A program made the position numbers and the translations under genes. Under the pieces are notes generated by a model that was given only the letters and a program-made list of their open reading frames with translations, did not search any database and was not told where the DNA came from. DNA of 64,000 nucleotides from Rhodospirillales bacterium (GTDB taxonomy: Bacteria > Pseudomonadota > Alphaproteobacteria > Rhodospirillales > Casp-alpha2): assembly GCA_017644185.1 (NCBI GenBank), contig JAEPMA010000003.1, forward strand, positions 62,001 through 126,000, written 5' to 3'. Below are positions 18,361-25,743 of this stretch, piece after piece (position 1 is the stretch's first letter; every line of letters begins with the position of its first letter).

Positions 18361-18648
18361 TTAGCCGTGGATCGGTGCGTCCGTGGTCACGGGTTCCGCA
18401 TCGGTGTCGAGGTGCATGTCCTCAAGCTCACGGGTCAGGTGTTCCACCTTGAGACCCGGGAAGCGTTGGGTGCTGTATGCCCCTACCTGCTCCGCCTGCA
18501 TGGCGGCGTCATGCGTCTGCATGTCCACGGTCTTCTGTTCGACCGACTTGCCCGGGAAACGGACCGAATCGGTGCTGGCCAATGCGGGCGCAGAGGCACC
18601 GACGAGAACGGCGAGAGCAAAAGCGGTAATGGTTTTCTGGGTCTTCAT
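18361..18648 (-). CDS. Small secreted protein with two RFPGxxVE repeats, function unknown
   Basis: 95 residues starting MKTQKTITAFALAVLVGASAPALA, a clear Sec signal peptide with an ALA cleavage site near residue 24. The mature peptide of about 71 residues holds two imperfect copies of one motif, RFPGKSVEQ (about residue 29) and RFPGLKVEH (about residue 63), and an acidic tail. The ATG at 18648 follows an excellent Shine-Dalgarno (AAAGGAGATCC), so the longer open frame to 18765 is rejected. It is monocistronic, with its own terminator and a long AT-rich leader. I do not recognise the family; a periplasmic or cell-surface role is inferred only from the signal peptide. Confidence 0.75.
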   Translation of the reverse strand: MKTQKTITAFALAVLVGASAPALASTDSVRFPGKSVEQKTVDMQTHDAAMQAEQVGAYSTQRFPGLKVEHLTRELEDMHLDTDAEPVTTDAPIHG

Positions 18649-18764
18649 GATGGATCTCCTTTCATGTGGTGTTTTCCATCTCATCCGATGCGCACCTGCG
18701 CACCGGCATTCTTCGATTGCGTTGTCATAAGGAGATACGCAGCAGAACGGCGATTGGACAATCA

Positions 18765-18788
18765 CCCTCGATCACCCGATCGTGAGGG
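18765..18788 (-). promoter_or_regulatory. Imperfect hairpin in the presumed 5' leader of the secreted-protein gene
   Basis: CCCTC (18765-18769) pairs with GAGGG (18784-18788), and the inner GATC/GATC extends the stem with a 2-nt bulge. It sits about 120 nt upstream of the ATG at 18648. An AT-rich block (18789-18826, with CTTATT/AATAAG arms) lies just beyond and is the likely promoter zone. The 18649-18937 gap holds no gene. Confidence 0.35.
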
Positions 18789-18902
18789 ATCTTATTTGTT
18801 TTATTTCAATAAGTTATGAGGAATATTGGCGGGCACTGCCACATTTCCCTCACGAAATCGATCGAGCTCTCACAGCGGGGAGAGGACGACTTCAGTGGAA
18901 CG

Positions 18903-18917
18903 TGACTAAATTAGTCA
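18903..18917. promoter_or_regulatory. 15-bp palindrome TGACTAA-a-TTAGTCA
   Basis: Seven-base arms are perfectly inverted around one central base. It has the TGA-N9-TCA form known for iron-responsive operators bound by RirA in Rhizobiales, but such a short form is easily met by chance. It lies 20 nt after the zinc-ribbon stop and about 255 nt before the secreted-protein start, so it could serve the latter's promoter. Confidence 0.35.
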
Positions 18918-18937
18918 AATGCGTGTGAGAGATAGCG

Positions 18938-19087
18938 TTACTCGAAGGAATCTTCCAGATCGGTGCCGCATTTCTCGCATCGGCGGGGATAGCCCTGCAT
19001 CACATGCCCGCAGACACCGCATTTGCGCTCCGCCTTCTGCGACGCGTCATCGAGCGTACGGAAAATCTTCTTGAGCAGGTCGAGCAT
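18938..19087 (-). CDS. 49-residue zinc-ribbon protein
   Basis: A short gene starting ATG at 19087 behind an AAAGGACGG Shine-Dalgarno. It begins MLDLLKKIFRTLDDASQKAE, an amphipathic helix, then carries two CxxC knuckles (C23-G-V-C26 and C37-E-K-C40), a rubredoxin or zinc-ribbon arrangement. The stop is TAA at 18940. It follows the cbb3 assembly genes and a small membrane protein on the same strand, with a 25-nt gap, and so probably belongs to that transcript. Zinc binding is inferred from the Cys spacing; partner and role are unknown. Confidence 0.65.
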   Translation of the reverse strand: MLDLLKKIFRTLDDASQKAERKCGVCGHVMQGYPRRCEKCGTDLEDSFE

Positions 19088-19112
19088 GGGCCGTCCTTTG
19101 TTGATCCGTCAG

Positions 19113-19304
19113 TCAGTGCGCGGGCGCCGGGGTTTCGATGGGAGGCAGTTTCGCCCCTTCTTCCGGCGTCATCCGCTCACCGTCCTCGATCAGGAAAATG
19201 ATGAGTCTTAATGCAAGCGCCATCAAAACAACCACCATGAAAAACCGGATCAGGCGGTTCAATCTGCGGCGCCGGTGCCACGCGTCTTCGCCTCCGCCGT
19301 TCAT
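19113..19304 (-). CDS. Small single-pass membrane protein downstream of ccoS
   Basis: 63 residues: a charged N-terminus rich in Arg (HRRRRLNRLIR), one hydrophobic helix at about residues 21-40, and an acidic then Pro-rich tail. The positive-inside rule places the N-terminus in the cytoplasm. ATG at 19304 has a good GGAGGCGGC ribosome site 4 nt away. It lies 41 nt downstream of ccoS on the same strand. No family is recognised; a link to oxidase assembly is only suggested by position. Confidence 0.6.
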   Translation of the reverse strand: MNGGGEDAWHRRRRLNRLIRFFMVVVLMALALRLIIFLIEDGERMTPEEGAKLPPIETPAPAH

Positions 19305-19345
19305 GCCGCCTCCGTCAATTCACTCCTGCGATCATAACAGAGAGC

Positions 19346-19579
19346 CTAGCGGCGCGCTTCAGGCTTTTCTCCGGGCTTTTCTTCGGGCTTTTCTCCGGGC
19401 GTCTCATCGGAATGCTCGGAAGATTTCTGATGTGGCCGTTCGTCGTCATCGAGCAGGATGCGTTCCGCCGCACCGTCGAGGTCGTCGAACTGTCCGGATT
19501 TGAGAGACCAGAGAAACGCGCCTAAACCAAGCAACCCCAGAAACAACGCGATCGGAATCAGGTAGCCGACGATCTCCAA
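19346..19579 (-). CDS. ccoS: cbb3-type cytochrome oxidase assembly protein CcoS (FixS)
   Basis: Small membrane protein needed to bring heme and copper into cbb3 oxidase. It starts MEIVGYLIPIALFLGLLGLGAFLWSL, one membrane helix followed by the family's LWSLKSGQFDDLDGAAERIL segment and a soluble tail. Start is TTG at 19579, supported by AGGAGA 6-7 nt upstream; there is no alternative ATG. The C-terminal tail has three near-identical Glu-Lys-Pro units encoded by three 12-bp direct repeats (19362-19397). It follows ccoI with a 10-nt gap. Confidence 0.92.
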   Translation of the reverse strand: MEIVGYLIPIALFLGLLGLGAFLWSLKSGQFDDLDGAAERILLDDDERPHQKSSEHSDETPGEKPEEKPGEKPEARR

Positions 19580-19589
19580 CGCACGTCTC

Positions 19590-21893
19590 CTATCTAACCC
19601 ACTTCAGTCTGAGGGCGTTGAGTGTCACCACGATCGAACTCGACGACATCGCCACCGCCGCGACCAACGGAGTCGCAAGCCCGATCACGGCAAGAGGGAC
19701 CGCGATGCTGTTGTAAAGAAACGCCAGGGCAAAGTTCTGCTTCACCAAACGCGTCGACATGCGCGCGACACGGATCGCCGTCATGACGGGGGTCAGGCCC
19801 GCCCCCTGGAACAACAGGTCGGCGGCGGTCTGGCTGACGTCGGCGGCATTCGTCGGCGACATCGAGACATGGGCCGCGACCAGCGACGGCGCGTCGTTGA
19901 GACCGTCGCCCACCATCAGCACGCACCGGCCTTCGTTCGCCAGCTGTTCGAGCCGTTCGGTTTTGTCGGCGGGCAGGCAGCCATACTTCCAACGATCGAT
20001 GCCCAGCCGCGCCGCCGCGCGCGCCACGGCGGCCTCGGTATCCCCGGACAGAAGCTCGACCCTCATTCCCTGCTTCTTCAACGCCGCGACAACGTCCCCC
20101 GCATCGTTTCGCAAGGCATCTTCGAACCTGAAATTGGCGACGACCCGGCCGTCGACGGCATAAAAAATCTCTGAGAGGCCTTGCGAGCCGGAAGATGTAT
20201 CGCCGCCGCACCATGCCGCACTGCCAAGGCGCACCGTCATCCCATCCAGCGTCCCTTCGAGGCCCCGGCCCGGGACTTCGCGGACATCGCTGGCGGAGAT
20301 GCCTTCATGCCCGTCTGCCGCCGCCACCAAGGCCCTGGAAAGCGGATGGCGGCTATGGGCGGCAAGCGCGGCGGCACGGCTTAGCAACGTCTCATCGTAT
20401 TCCCCACCGATCAGTTCGGGCATGCCGAGTGTCAGCGTCCCGGTCTTGTCGAACACGACGGTATCGACCTCACTCAGCCTTTCCAGCGCATCCGCCGCCT
20501 TGACGAGAACGCCCGCCTTCAGAAGCCGGGAAGACGCCACCACCTGAACGGCCGGCACGGCAAGCCCCAAAGCACACGGGCAGGTGATGATCAAAACCGC
20601 GATCGCCGCCATCAGCGACGTCTGCCAGCTGGCGTCGGTGAAAACGATCCAGCCCGCGAACGTCGCCGCCGCCAGAATGTGCACAACCGGCGCATAAATC
20701 CGGGCGACCCGGTCGGCAAGGCGGATGTAACGGGCGCGTCCCTGTTCCGCCAACTCCATCAGCTTCACGATCTCGGACAAAAGCGTCGCATCGGCGCGGG
20801 CCGTGGTCCGCACCCGGAGCGGCGCGGTAAGGTTGAGCGTGCCGGCGTAAACCCGTTCGCCCGGCGCCGCCAGTTTCGGCAGGGTTTCCCCGGTTAAAAG
20901 CTGCGTGTCGATATCGGAGCGGCCTTCGAGGACGGCACCATCGACCGGCACCCGTTCCCCCGCGGCTACAAGGACCGTCATCCCCTCGGCAATTTCATTG
21001 ATACGCATGGCGTGCTGGCGGCCGTCATCGTCGATCACGGTCGCGGCGCGGGCCTGTAGCGCCAATAGATGCGTCGCCGCCGAGCGCGCTTTCGAACGTG
21101 CACGCTGGTCGAGGTAGCGGCCGATCAGAAGGAAGAACAACAACGATACCGACGCATCGAAATATGCATGTTCCGCCGCGTGGGCCGTCTGATAGACGCT
21201 CATCCCCGCGGCCAGTATCACGGCGAGACTGATCGGCACATCCATATTGAGGCTTTTCGCCTTCAACGCGGCGACGGCGCTCAGGAAGAACGGCTGACCC
21301 GCATAGACGATGGCAGGCAATGCGATCAAAGCTGAGATCCAGTGGAACAGCGTACGCGTGTTGTCACCCATGCCGCCGGCATGACCGGACCACACGGACA
21401 CCGAAAGCAACATCACGTTGGCGGCGGCGAAGCCTGCGACCGCCATCGCCGAAAGAAGACGTTTGTCCTCGCGGCTTTCCGACCCGGCGAGCTCATTGGG
21501 GTCGAACGGCGTCACCGGATACCCCAGCGCCTGAACGGCACGCATCAGTTCGGAAGGATCGGCCTCCCCCTCATGCCACGCGACGTGGAGCCGCCGGGTG
21601 CTCATATTCACACGCGCCGCGCTCACGCCCGGAAACGCGTGCAGGGTGCGTTCGATCTTGCCGATACAGGCGGCGCAGTGAAGATTCTCAACGAGAAGAT
21701 TGAGAGAGGCACCCCCGTCACGGTCATGCGTTATGAACGCCGAAGGGTCGTTTAACGCCAGCGTCGACGGATCGACCGGTTTCGGCCCTTGCGACGCGAC
21801 GGTCACGTTCGCCAGCGTTCCGGCATCGCAGCAATCCGCGATACCGGCATCTTCGGGCAGCGTGACCTTCCGCGCGGGCGAAACGACGTTCAT
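19590..21893 (-). CDS. ccoI: Copper-translocating P-type ATPase CcoI (FixI)
   Basis: P1B-type ATPase supplying copper to the CcoN active site. The 767 residues comprise an N-terminal metal-binding domain with C73-x-x-C76 (LHCAACIGK), membrane helices, the TGETLP actuator-type motif, the intramembrane CPC (TCPCALGLAVP), the phosphorylated DKTGTLTLG and the GDGLNDAPSL hinge. An extra Cys pair at C21-C22 lies in the N-terminal extension. The gene order ccoG-ccoH-ccoI-ccoS and the 1-nt overlap with ccoH assign it to cbb3 assembly, not to CopA-type copper export. Confidence 0.95.
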   Translation of the reverse strand: MNVVSPARKVTLPEDAGIADCCDAGTLANVTVASQGPKPVDPSTLALNDPSAFITHDRDGGASLNLLVENLHCAACIGKIERTLHAFPGVSAARVNMSTRRLHVAWHEGEADPSELMRAVQALGYPVTPFDPNELAGSESREDKRLLSAMAVAGFAAANVMLLSVSVWSGHAGGMGDNTRTLFHWISALIALPAIVYAGQPFFLSAVAALKAKSLNMDVPISLAVILAAGMSVYQTAHAAEHAYFDASVSLLFFLLIGRYLDQRARSKARSAATHLLALQARAATVIDDDGRQHAMRINEIAEGMTVLVAAGERVPVDGAVLEGRSDIDTQLLTGETLPKLAAPGERVYAGTLNLTAPLRVRTTARADATLLSEIVKLMELAEQGRARYIRLADRVARIYAPVVHILAAATFAGWIVFTDASWQTSLMAAIAVLIITCPCALGLAVPAVQVVASSRLLKAGVLVKAADALERLSEVDTVVFDKTGTLTLGMPELIGGEYDETLLSRAAALAAHSRHPLSRALVAAADGHEGISASDVREVPGRGLEGTLDGMTVRLGSAAWCGGDTSSGSQGLSEIFYAVDGRVVANFRFEDALRNDAGDVVAALKKQGMRVELLSGDTEAAVARAAARLGIDRWKYGCLPADKTERLEQLANEGRCVLMVGDGLNDAPSLVAAHVSMSPTNAADVSQTAADLLFQGAGLTPVMTAIRVARMSTRLVKQNFALAFLYNSIAVPLAVIGLATPLVAAVAMSSSSIVVTLNALRLKWVR

Positions 21894-22387
21894 TACTTCA
21901 CCATCACCTCATGGCGCATACGATAGGAATCACCGCCCCTGCGGACCGTCACCTCAGCCTTCCACCGGCCATGCAACGGCGCGTCGAAACGCCCCTGATA
22001 CCGGCCTTCGGAAATCTCTCTCATATCAACGGTAATCGCCCGGTCTTCACCCAACGGGCGCGTCATCGAGACCGTCGTCAGCGCCCCGGCAAGCGGCGCG
22101 CCGATCTTATCCGTCATGGTTACAGTCAACAGACCGTCATCGCCGACGGCGACGGCGCTCGACCAGCCCAGCCGCTTCTGCGCTTCGGCGTCGTCGAGGG
22201 TGCGGTTATAGACAATCCCTTTTTTATAGGAGTCCTCGGTCGTCAGGCCAGGGAACGTATCCAATGCATAGAACATAAACACCCCGTTGACCGCGGCGAT
22301 CACCCCGAAAAAGGCGACCAGACCAAAGAACACCATACGGCCGGTGATCCTGAAGGCGGGTTTTTCATTCATCGTCGTGGTGCTCAT
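21893..22387 (-). CDS. ccoH: FixH/CcoH family cbb3 oxidase assembly protein
   Basis: 164 residues with one N-terminal membrane helix (about residues 18-40) and a periplasmic beta-rich domain of the FixH type. Family features are the TTEDSYKKGIVYNRTLDDAEAQ-type segment after the helix and the GRYQGRF stretch. It stabilises the oxidase subunits during assembly. Overlaps ccoG by 4 nt and ccoI by 1 nt, so the assembly genes are coupled. Confidence 0.9.
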   Translation of the reverse strand: MSTTTMNEKPAFRITGRMVFFGLVAFFGVIAAVNGVFMFYALDTFPGLTTEDSYKKGIVYNRTLDDAEAQKRLGWSSAVAVGDDGLLTVTMTDKIGAPLAGALTTVSMTRPLGEDRAITVDMREISEGRYQGRFDAPLHGRWKAEVTVRRGGDSYRMRHEVMVK

Positions 22388-23883
22388 CTTTCGGGTGCCC
22401 TGAACACACTATCATACGTGGCGGTTTCCCCGTTGGACATGTCGCGAAGCTGGAAAGTGATATCGGTCGCTTCGTCGTCGATCATATCGCCCGGCATCTG
22501 CACCAGAAGCCGGAAGCTTTGCAGGGTATCCGGGTTCAGATCGAACAATGCCGTCATCGCGGGTTCGGTATCGGCGGCACCGACAACCTTCATGCGTGCG
22601 CCCTGGGGCTCGGTGATCTCAAGGAACACCGAACGCTCGATCCGCGCCTTGTTGAGGATCTTGAAGGTGTAAGCGTTCTGGATCGAGCCGTCCGCGAGCT
22701 TCGTATAGATCGGGTTGCGGTCCCTGAGCACGTTGATATCCAACTCGGTACGGCCGACAAACACGAACAGCATGAACAGTCCGATCGCCGCCCACAGACA
22801 GAAATAAGCCACGGTGCGGAAGCGGATCGGCTTCAGCTTCGCAGGCTTACCCTCGATACGCGCGTTCATCGCGGCGACGGAGTCATAATCGATCAGACCG
22901 CGCGGCCGGCCGATTTTCGACATCACGTCGTCGCATGCATCGATGCACAGCGCACACGTGATGCATTCGAGCTGCTGACCGTCTCGGATGTCGATCCCCG
23001 CCGGGCAAGCAACCACGCACGCCTTACAGTCGACGCAGTCACCCCGGTTCTCGAACGTTTCACCCTTCTTATAAGGGGCGCGCGGTTCCCCCCGGTCGTG
23101 CTTGTAGGTCACGGTCAGCGAGTGCTCGTCCATCATCGCACCCTGAATACGCGGCCACGGACACATATAAGTGCAGACCTGTTCGCGCATCAGCCCACCC
23201 AGCGAATAGGTGGTGAAGGTCAGCACGGCGACGGTGATGTACGCGACGGGTTGTGCGTCCAACAGAATAAAATCCTGCGCCAGGGTGGGTGCGTCGGCAA
23301 AATAGAAGATCCACGCCCCGCCGGTAGCGACCGAGATCAACAACCAGATCGCATGCTTCACGACCCGCTTCACCGCCTTCGAAACCGACATCGGCGCCTT
23401 GTCGAGACGGATACGCGCGGCACGATCACCCTCGACGAAGCGCTCGACCCAGATGAACAGGTCGGTCCAAACCGTCTGTGGGCAGGCGTAGCCGCACCAT
23501 GCACGTCCGAAGACACTGGTAACCAGGAACAGCCCGACCGCCGCCATGATCAACAATCCCGCGAAGTAATAAACTTCCTGCGGCCAGATCTCGATGAAGA
23601 AGAAATAGAAGCGCCGGTGCGGGAAATCGATCAGGACCGCCTGGTCGGGGTTGCCGAGACCACGGTCCCAGCGGATCCACGGCGTGATGTAGTAGACACC
23701 CAGCGTGATCGCCATGATCCACCACTTCAGCTTCCGGAAGGTGCCCCAGACGCGCTTGGGGTGAATCTTGACGCGTTTCTTGTAAAGAGAGCGGTTTTCA
23801 CTTTTGTTAACCGCTTCGACATCGTGGCGCGTGATGTCGGGAGCGGTCTTGGGGTCTTGGGCAATCTCAGTTTCGGTGGTCAT
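22384..23883 (-). CDS. ccoG: Cytochrome c oxidase accessory protein CcoG (FixG/RdxA), 4Fe-4S
   Basis: Membrane-bound iron-sulfur protein of 499 residues, implicated in copper reduction for cbb3 maturation. It has five or so membrane helices, the GYACPQTVWTDLF motif after the second helix, and a ferredoxin-type module with CVDCKACVVACP and CITCALCIDACD, which carries two 4Fe-4S sites. The last third is a beta-rich periplasmic domain. It leads the ccoGHIS assembly group and follows ccoP by 88 nt, a gap containing a strong hairpin. Confidence 0.95.
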   Translation of the reverse strand: MTTETEIAQDPKTAPDITRHDVEAVNKSENRSLYKKRVKIHPKRVWGTFRKLKWWIMAITLGVYYITPWIRWDRGLGNPDQAVLIDFPHRRFYFFFIEIWPQEVYYFAGLLIMAAVGLFLVTSVFGRAWCGYACPQTVWTDLFIWVERFVEGDRAARIRLDKAPMSVSKAVKRVVKHAIWLLISVATGGAWIFYFADAPTLAQDFILLDAQPVAYITVAVLTFTTYSLGGLMREQVCTYMCPWPRIQGAMMDEHSLTVTYKHDRGEPRAPYKKGETFENRGDCVDCKACVVACPAGIDIRDGQQLECITCALCIDACDDVMSKIGRPRGLIDYDSVAAMNARIEGKPAKLKPIRFRTVAYFCLWAAIGLFMLFVFVGRTELDINVLRDRNPIYTKLADGSIQNAYTFKILNKARIERSVFLEITEPQGARMKVVGAADTEPAMTALFDLNPDTLQSFRLLVQMPGDMIDDEATDITFQLRDMSNGETATYDSVFRAPER

Positions 23884-23908
23884 GTGTTCACGCCGCTATC
23901 AGGAGGTT

Positions 23909-23945
23909 CAGGCGTCAGCCCCGCCCGCCCCGGGGATGACGCCTG
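23909..23945 (-). promoter_or_regulatory. Stem-loop between ccoP and ccoG
   Basis: Perfect 9-bp arms CAGGCGTCA (23909-23917) and TGACGCCTG (23937-23945) enclose a 19-nt loop that can itself pair (CCCCG/CGGGG). No T-run follows on the minus strand, so it is not an intrinsic terminator. It may be an mRNA-stabilising or processing hairpin that sets the level of assembly genes below that of the structural genes. Confidence 0.6.
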
Positions 23946-23971
23946 CAATGGGTGGATGCTTCCTCGTCAGA

Positions 23972-24841
23972 CTATTGTCCGCCCCCCAACGAGTGGACGT
24001 AGATGGTCAACTGTTTGACTGTCGGGGCATCGAGGATTTTACCCCATGCCGGCATCACGCCGCCGCGGCTGTTGGAAATCGATTCGACGATCGTTTCCTT
24101 GTCGCCACCATAGAGCCAAATGTTGTTGTTGAGCGGCGGTGCACCGAGTTCGGTCATGCCGACGCCCCCCTCACCATGACAGGCAACACAGTTGTCCTGG
24201 AACAGTTGCTTGCCTTCGGCCGCCGCAGCCTGATCGGTCGCGTTTCCGGATAGGGACAGCACGTATTCGGCCACCTGACCGGCCTGCGCACGCGTGAAGA
24301 TACCGTCTTTCACGAATGCCGGCATCATCGAGACGCGCGCGTCGTCGCTCTGCGTGTTGCGGGCACCGTGCATGATGGTGGTATGGATCGCTTCCAGCGA
24401 ACCGCCCCACAACCACTCGTCGTCGTTCAGGTTCGGATAGCCGAACGCCCCCTGCGCGCCCGAACCGTGGCACTGCGAACAGTTGACGTTGAACGCCGAC
24501 TTCCCACCCGCGAGTGCGAATTCGAGCAGTTCCGGCTTGGTACGGATCTCCTCAAGCGACGCGGCCTCGATGGCGGACAGGTACTCTGACTGCGCCTCCT
24601 TGGCTTTCGCCACTTCCTTCTGCACCTCGGCGCGGGAGCTGTAGCCCAAGACGCCTTTGGTGTAGCCGGAAACCAGCGGGATCGCCGGATAGGCGATGTA
24701 GTAGCCGATCGACCACACCACGCAGGCATAGAAGATCCAGAGCCACCATCTGGGAAGCGGGTTATCGAGTTCGCGAATGCCGTCCCACTCGTGTCCGGTC
24801 GTCTCGGTGCCGGAAAGTTGATCAACGTGTCTTTCGGCCAT
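23972..24841 (-). CDS. ccoP: cbb3-type cytochrome oxidase subunit III, diheme CcoP
   Basis: Membrane-anchored diheme cytochrome c of 289 residues that passes electrons to CcoN/CcoO. Residues 1-60 contain the membrane helix following the WDGIRELDNPLPRWWLW motif typical of CcoP. The first heme site is C121-SQ-C124-H125 and the second CVACH near residue 220, each with its distal Met region (SMMPAF, GVMPAWG). It starts 3 nt after ccoQ ends. Confidence 0.96.
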   Translation of the reverse strand: MAERHVDQLSGTETTGHEWDGIRELDNPLPRWWLWIFYACVVWSIGYYIAYPAIPLVSGYTKGVLGYSSRAEVQKEVAKAKEAQSEYLSAIEAASLEEIRTKPELLEFALAGGKSAFNVNCSQCHGSGAQGAFGYPNLNDDEWLWGGSLEAIHTTIMHGARNTQSDDARVSMMPAFVKDGIFTRAQAGQVAEYVLSLSGNATDQAAAAEGKQLFQDNCVACHGEGGVGMTELGAPPLNNNIWLYGGDKETIVESISNSRGGVMPAWGKILDAPTVKQLTIYVHSLGGGQ

Positions 24842-24844
24842 GTC

Positions 24845-24994
24845 TCAATCCTCCTTGAGCGGGATACGCGCCGCGCGGTCAAACTTCTTCTTTGCGCCGG
24901 GTCTGAGGGCGTAGATCAGGACGCCGATGAAAATCGCAACCATATAGACCAGGCCCCAGGTCTGGGCGAACTCGGCAAGTGTCGTGTAATCCAT
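24845..24994 (-). CDS. ccoQ: cbb3-type cytochrome oxidase subunit IV CcoQ (FixQ)
   Basis: A 49-residue membrane protein: MDYTTLAEFAQTWGLVYMVA, then a single helix and the basic tail LRPGAKKKFDRAARIPLKED, which is the classical CcoQ end. ATG at 24994 is preceded by GAGGAGAACC. It sits exactly between ccoO (11-nt gap) and ccoP (3-nt gap), the standard order. It stabilises the oxidase core. Confidence 0.93.
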   Translation of the reverse strand: MDYTTLAEFAQTWGLVYMVAIFIGVLIYALRPGAKKKFDRAARIPLKED

Positions 24995-25005
24995 GTCGGT
25001 TCTCC

Positions 25006-25731
25006 TCAGCGCAGGTTTTCGTCGGCGTTGTAGGACGAGAAGTCGACCATCGTGCCAAGCACCTGCAGATAGGCGATCAGCGCGTCGAGTTCGGTCGGCT
25101 TACCCGGCTTGCCGTCGAAGTTGCGGACGTTGGCGCCCGGATAACGTTCCATGACACCTTCGGCGCCGTCGCTGTCCGGATCGACCTGAGCCATCATGTC
25201 GGCGAGCGCCACTTCGATCATTTCGGTGGTGTACGGCACCCCGATTGCCTTGTTGGCTTTCAGGTGATCGGCGATGTCGAAGCTCCTGACTTCGTTTTCG
25301 GCGAGGAACGGATAGCCCGGCATGACGCTTTCGGGCACCAGAGAGCGCGGATCGTGCATGTGCGCCCGGTGCCATTCGTCGGAATACTTCCCGCCGACAC
25401 GCGCCAGGTCCGGCCCGGTCCGCTTGGAGCCCCATTGGAAGGGGTGGTCGTACATGCTTTCCGCCGCCAGCGAGTAGTGGCCGTAGCGTTCCAACTCGTC
25501 ACGGAACGGCCGCACCATCTGGCTGTGGCAGTTGTAGCACCCCTCGCGGATGTAGATGTTCCGGCCGGCAAGCTCGAGCGGCGTGTACGGGCGCACGCCC
25601 TTCACCTTCTCGATCGTGCTTTCCAGATAGAACAGGGGCGCGATTTCGATGATGCCGCCGATAGAGACGACGACAAGGATGCCGATCACAAGCAGGATCG
25701 AATTGCGTTCTAGTTTACCGTGGTCGAACAT
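25006..25731 (-). CDS. ccoO: cbb3-type cytochrome oxidase subunit II, monoheme CcoO
   Basis: 241 residues with one N-terminal membrane helix (about 10-30) and a monoheme cytochrome c domain. The heme site is C65-YN-C68-H69 ([15 protein letters not shown]), and the axial Met lies in SVMPGYPFL. The length and the [13 protein letters not shown] start are typical for the family. It is 12 nt downstream of ccoN. Confidence 0.96.
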   Translation of the reverse strand: MFDHGKLERNSILLVIGILVVVSIGGIIEIAPLFYLESTIEKVKGVRPYTPLELAGRNIYIREGCYNCHSQMVRPFRDELERYGHYSLAAESMYDHPFQWGSKRTGPDLARVGGKYSDEWHRAHMHDPRSLVPESVMPGYPFLAENEVRSFDIADHLKANKAIGVPYTTEMIEVALADMMAQVDPDSDGAEGVMERYPGANVRNFDGKPGKPTELDALIAYLQVLGTMVDFSSYNADENLR

Positions 25732-25743
25732 TTTCGATCTCCT

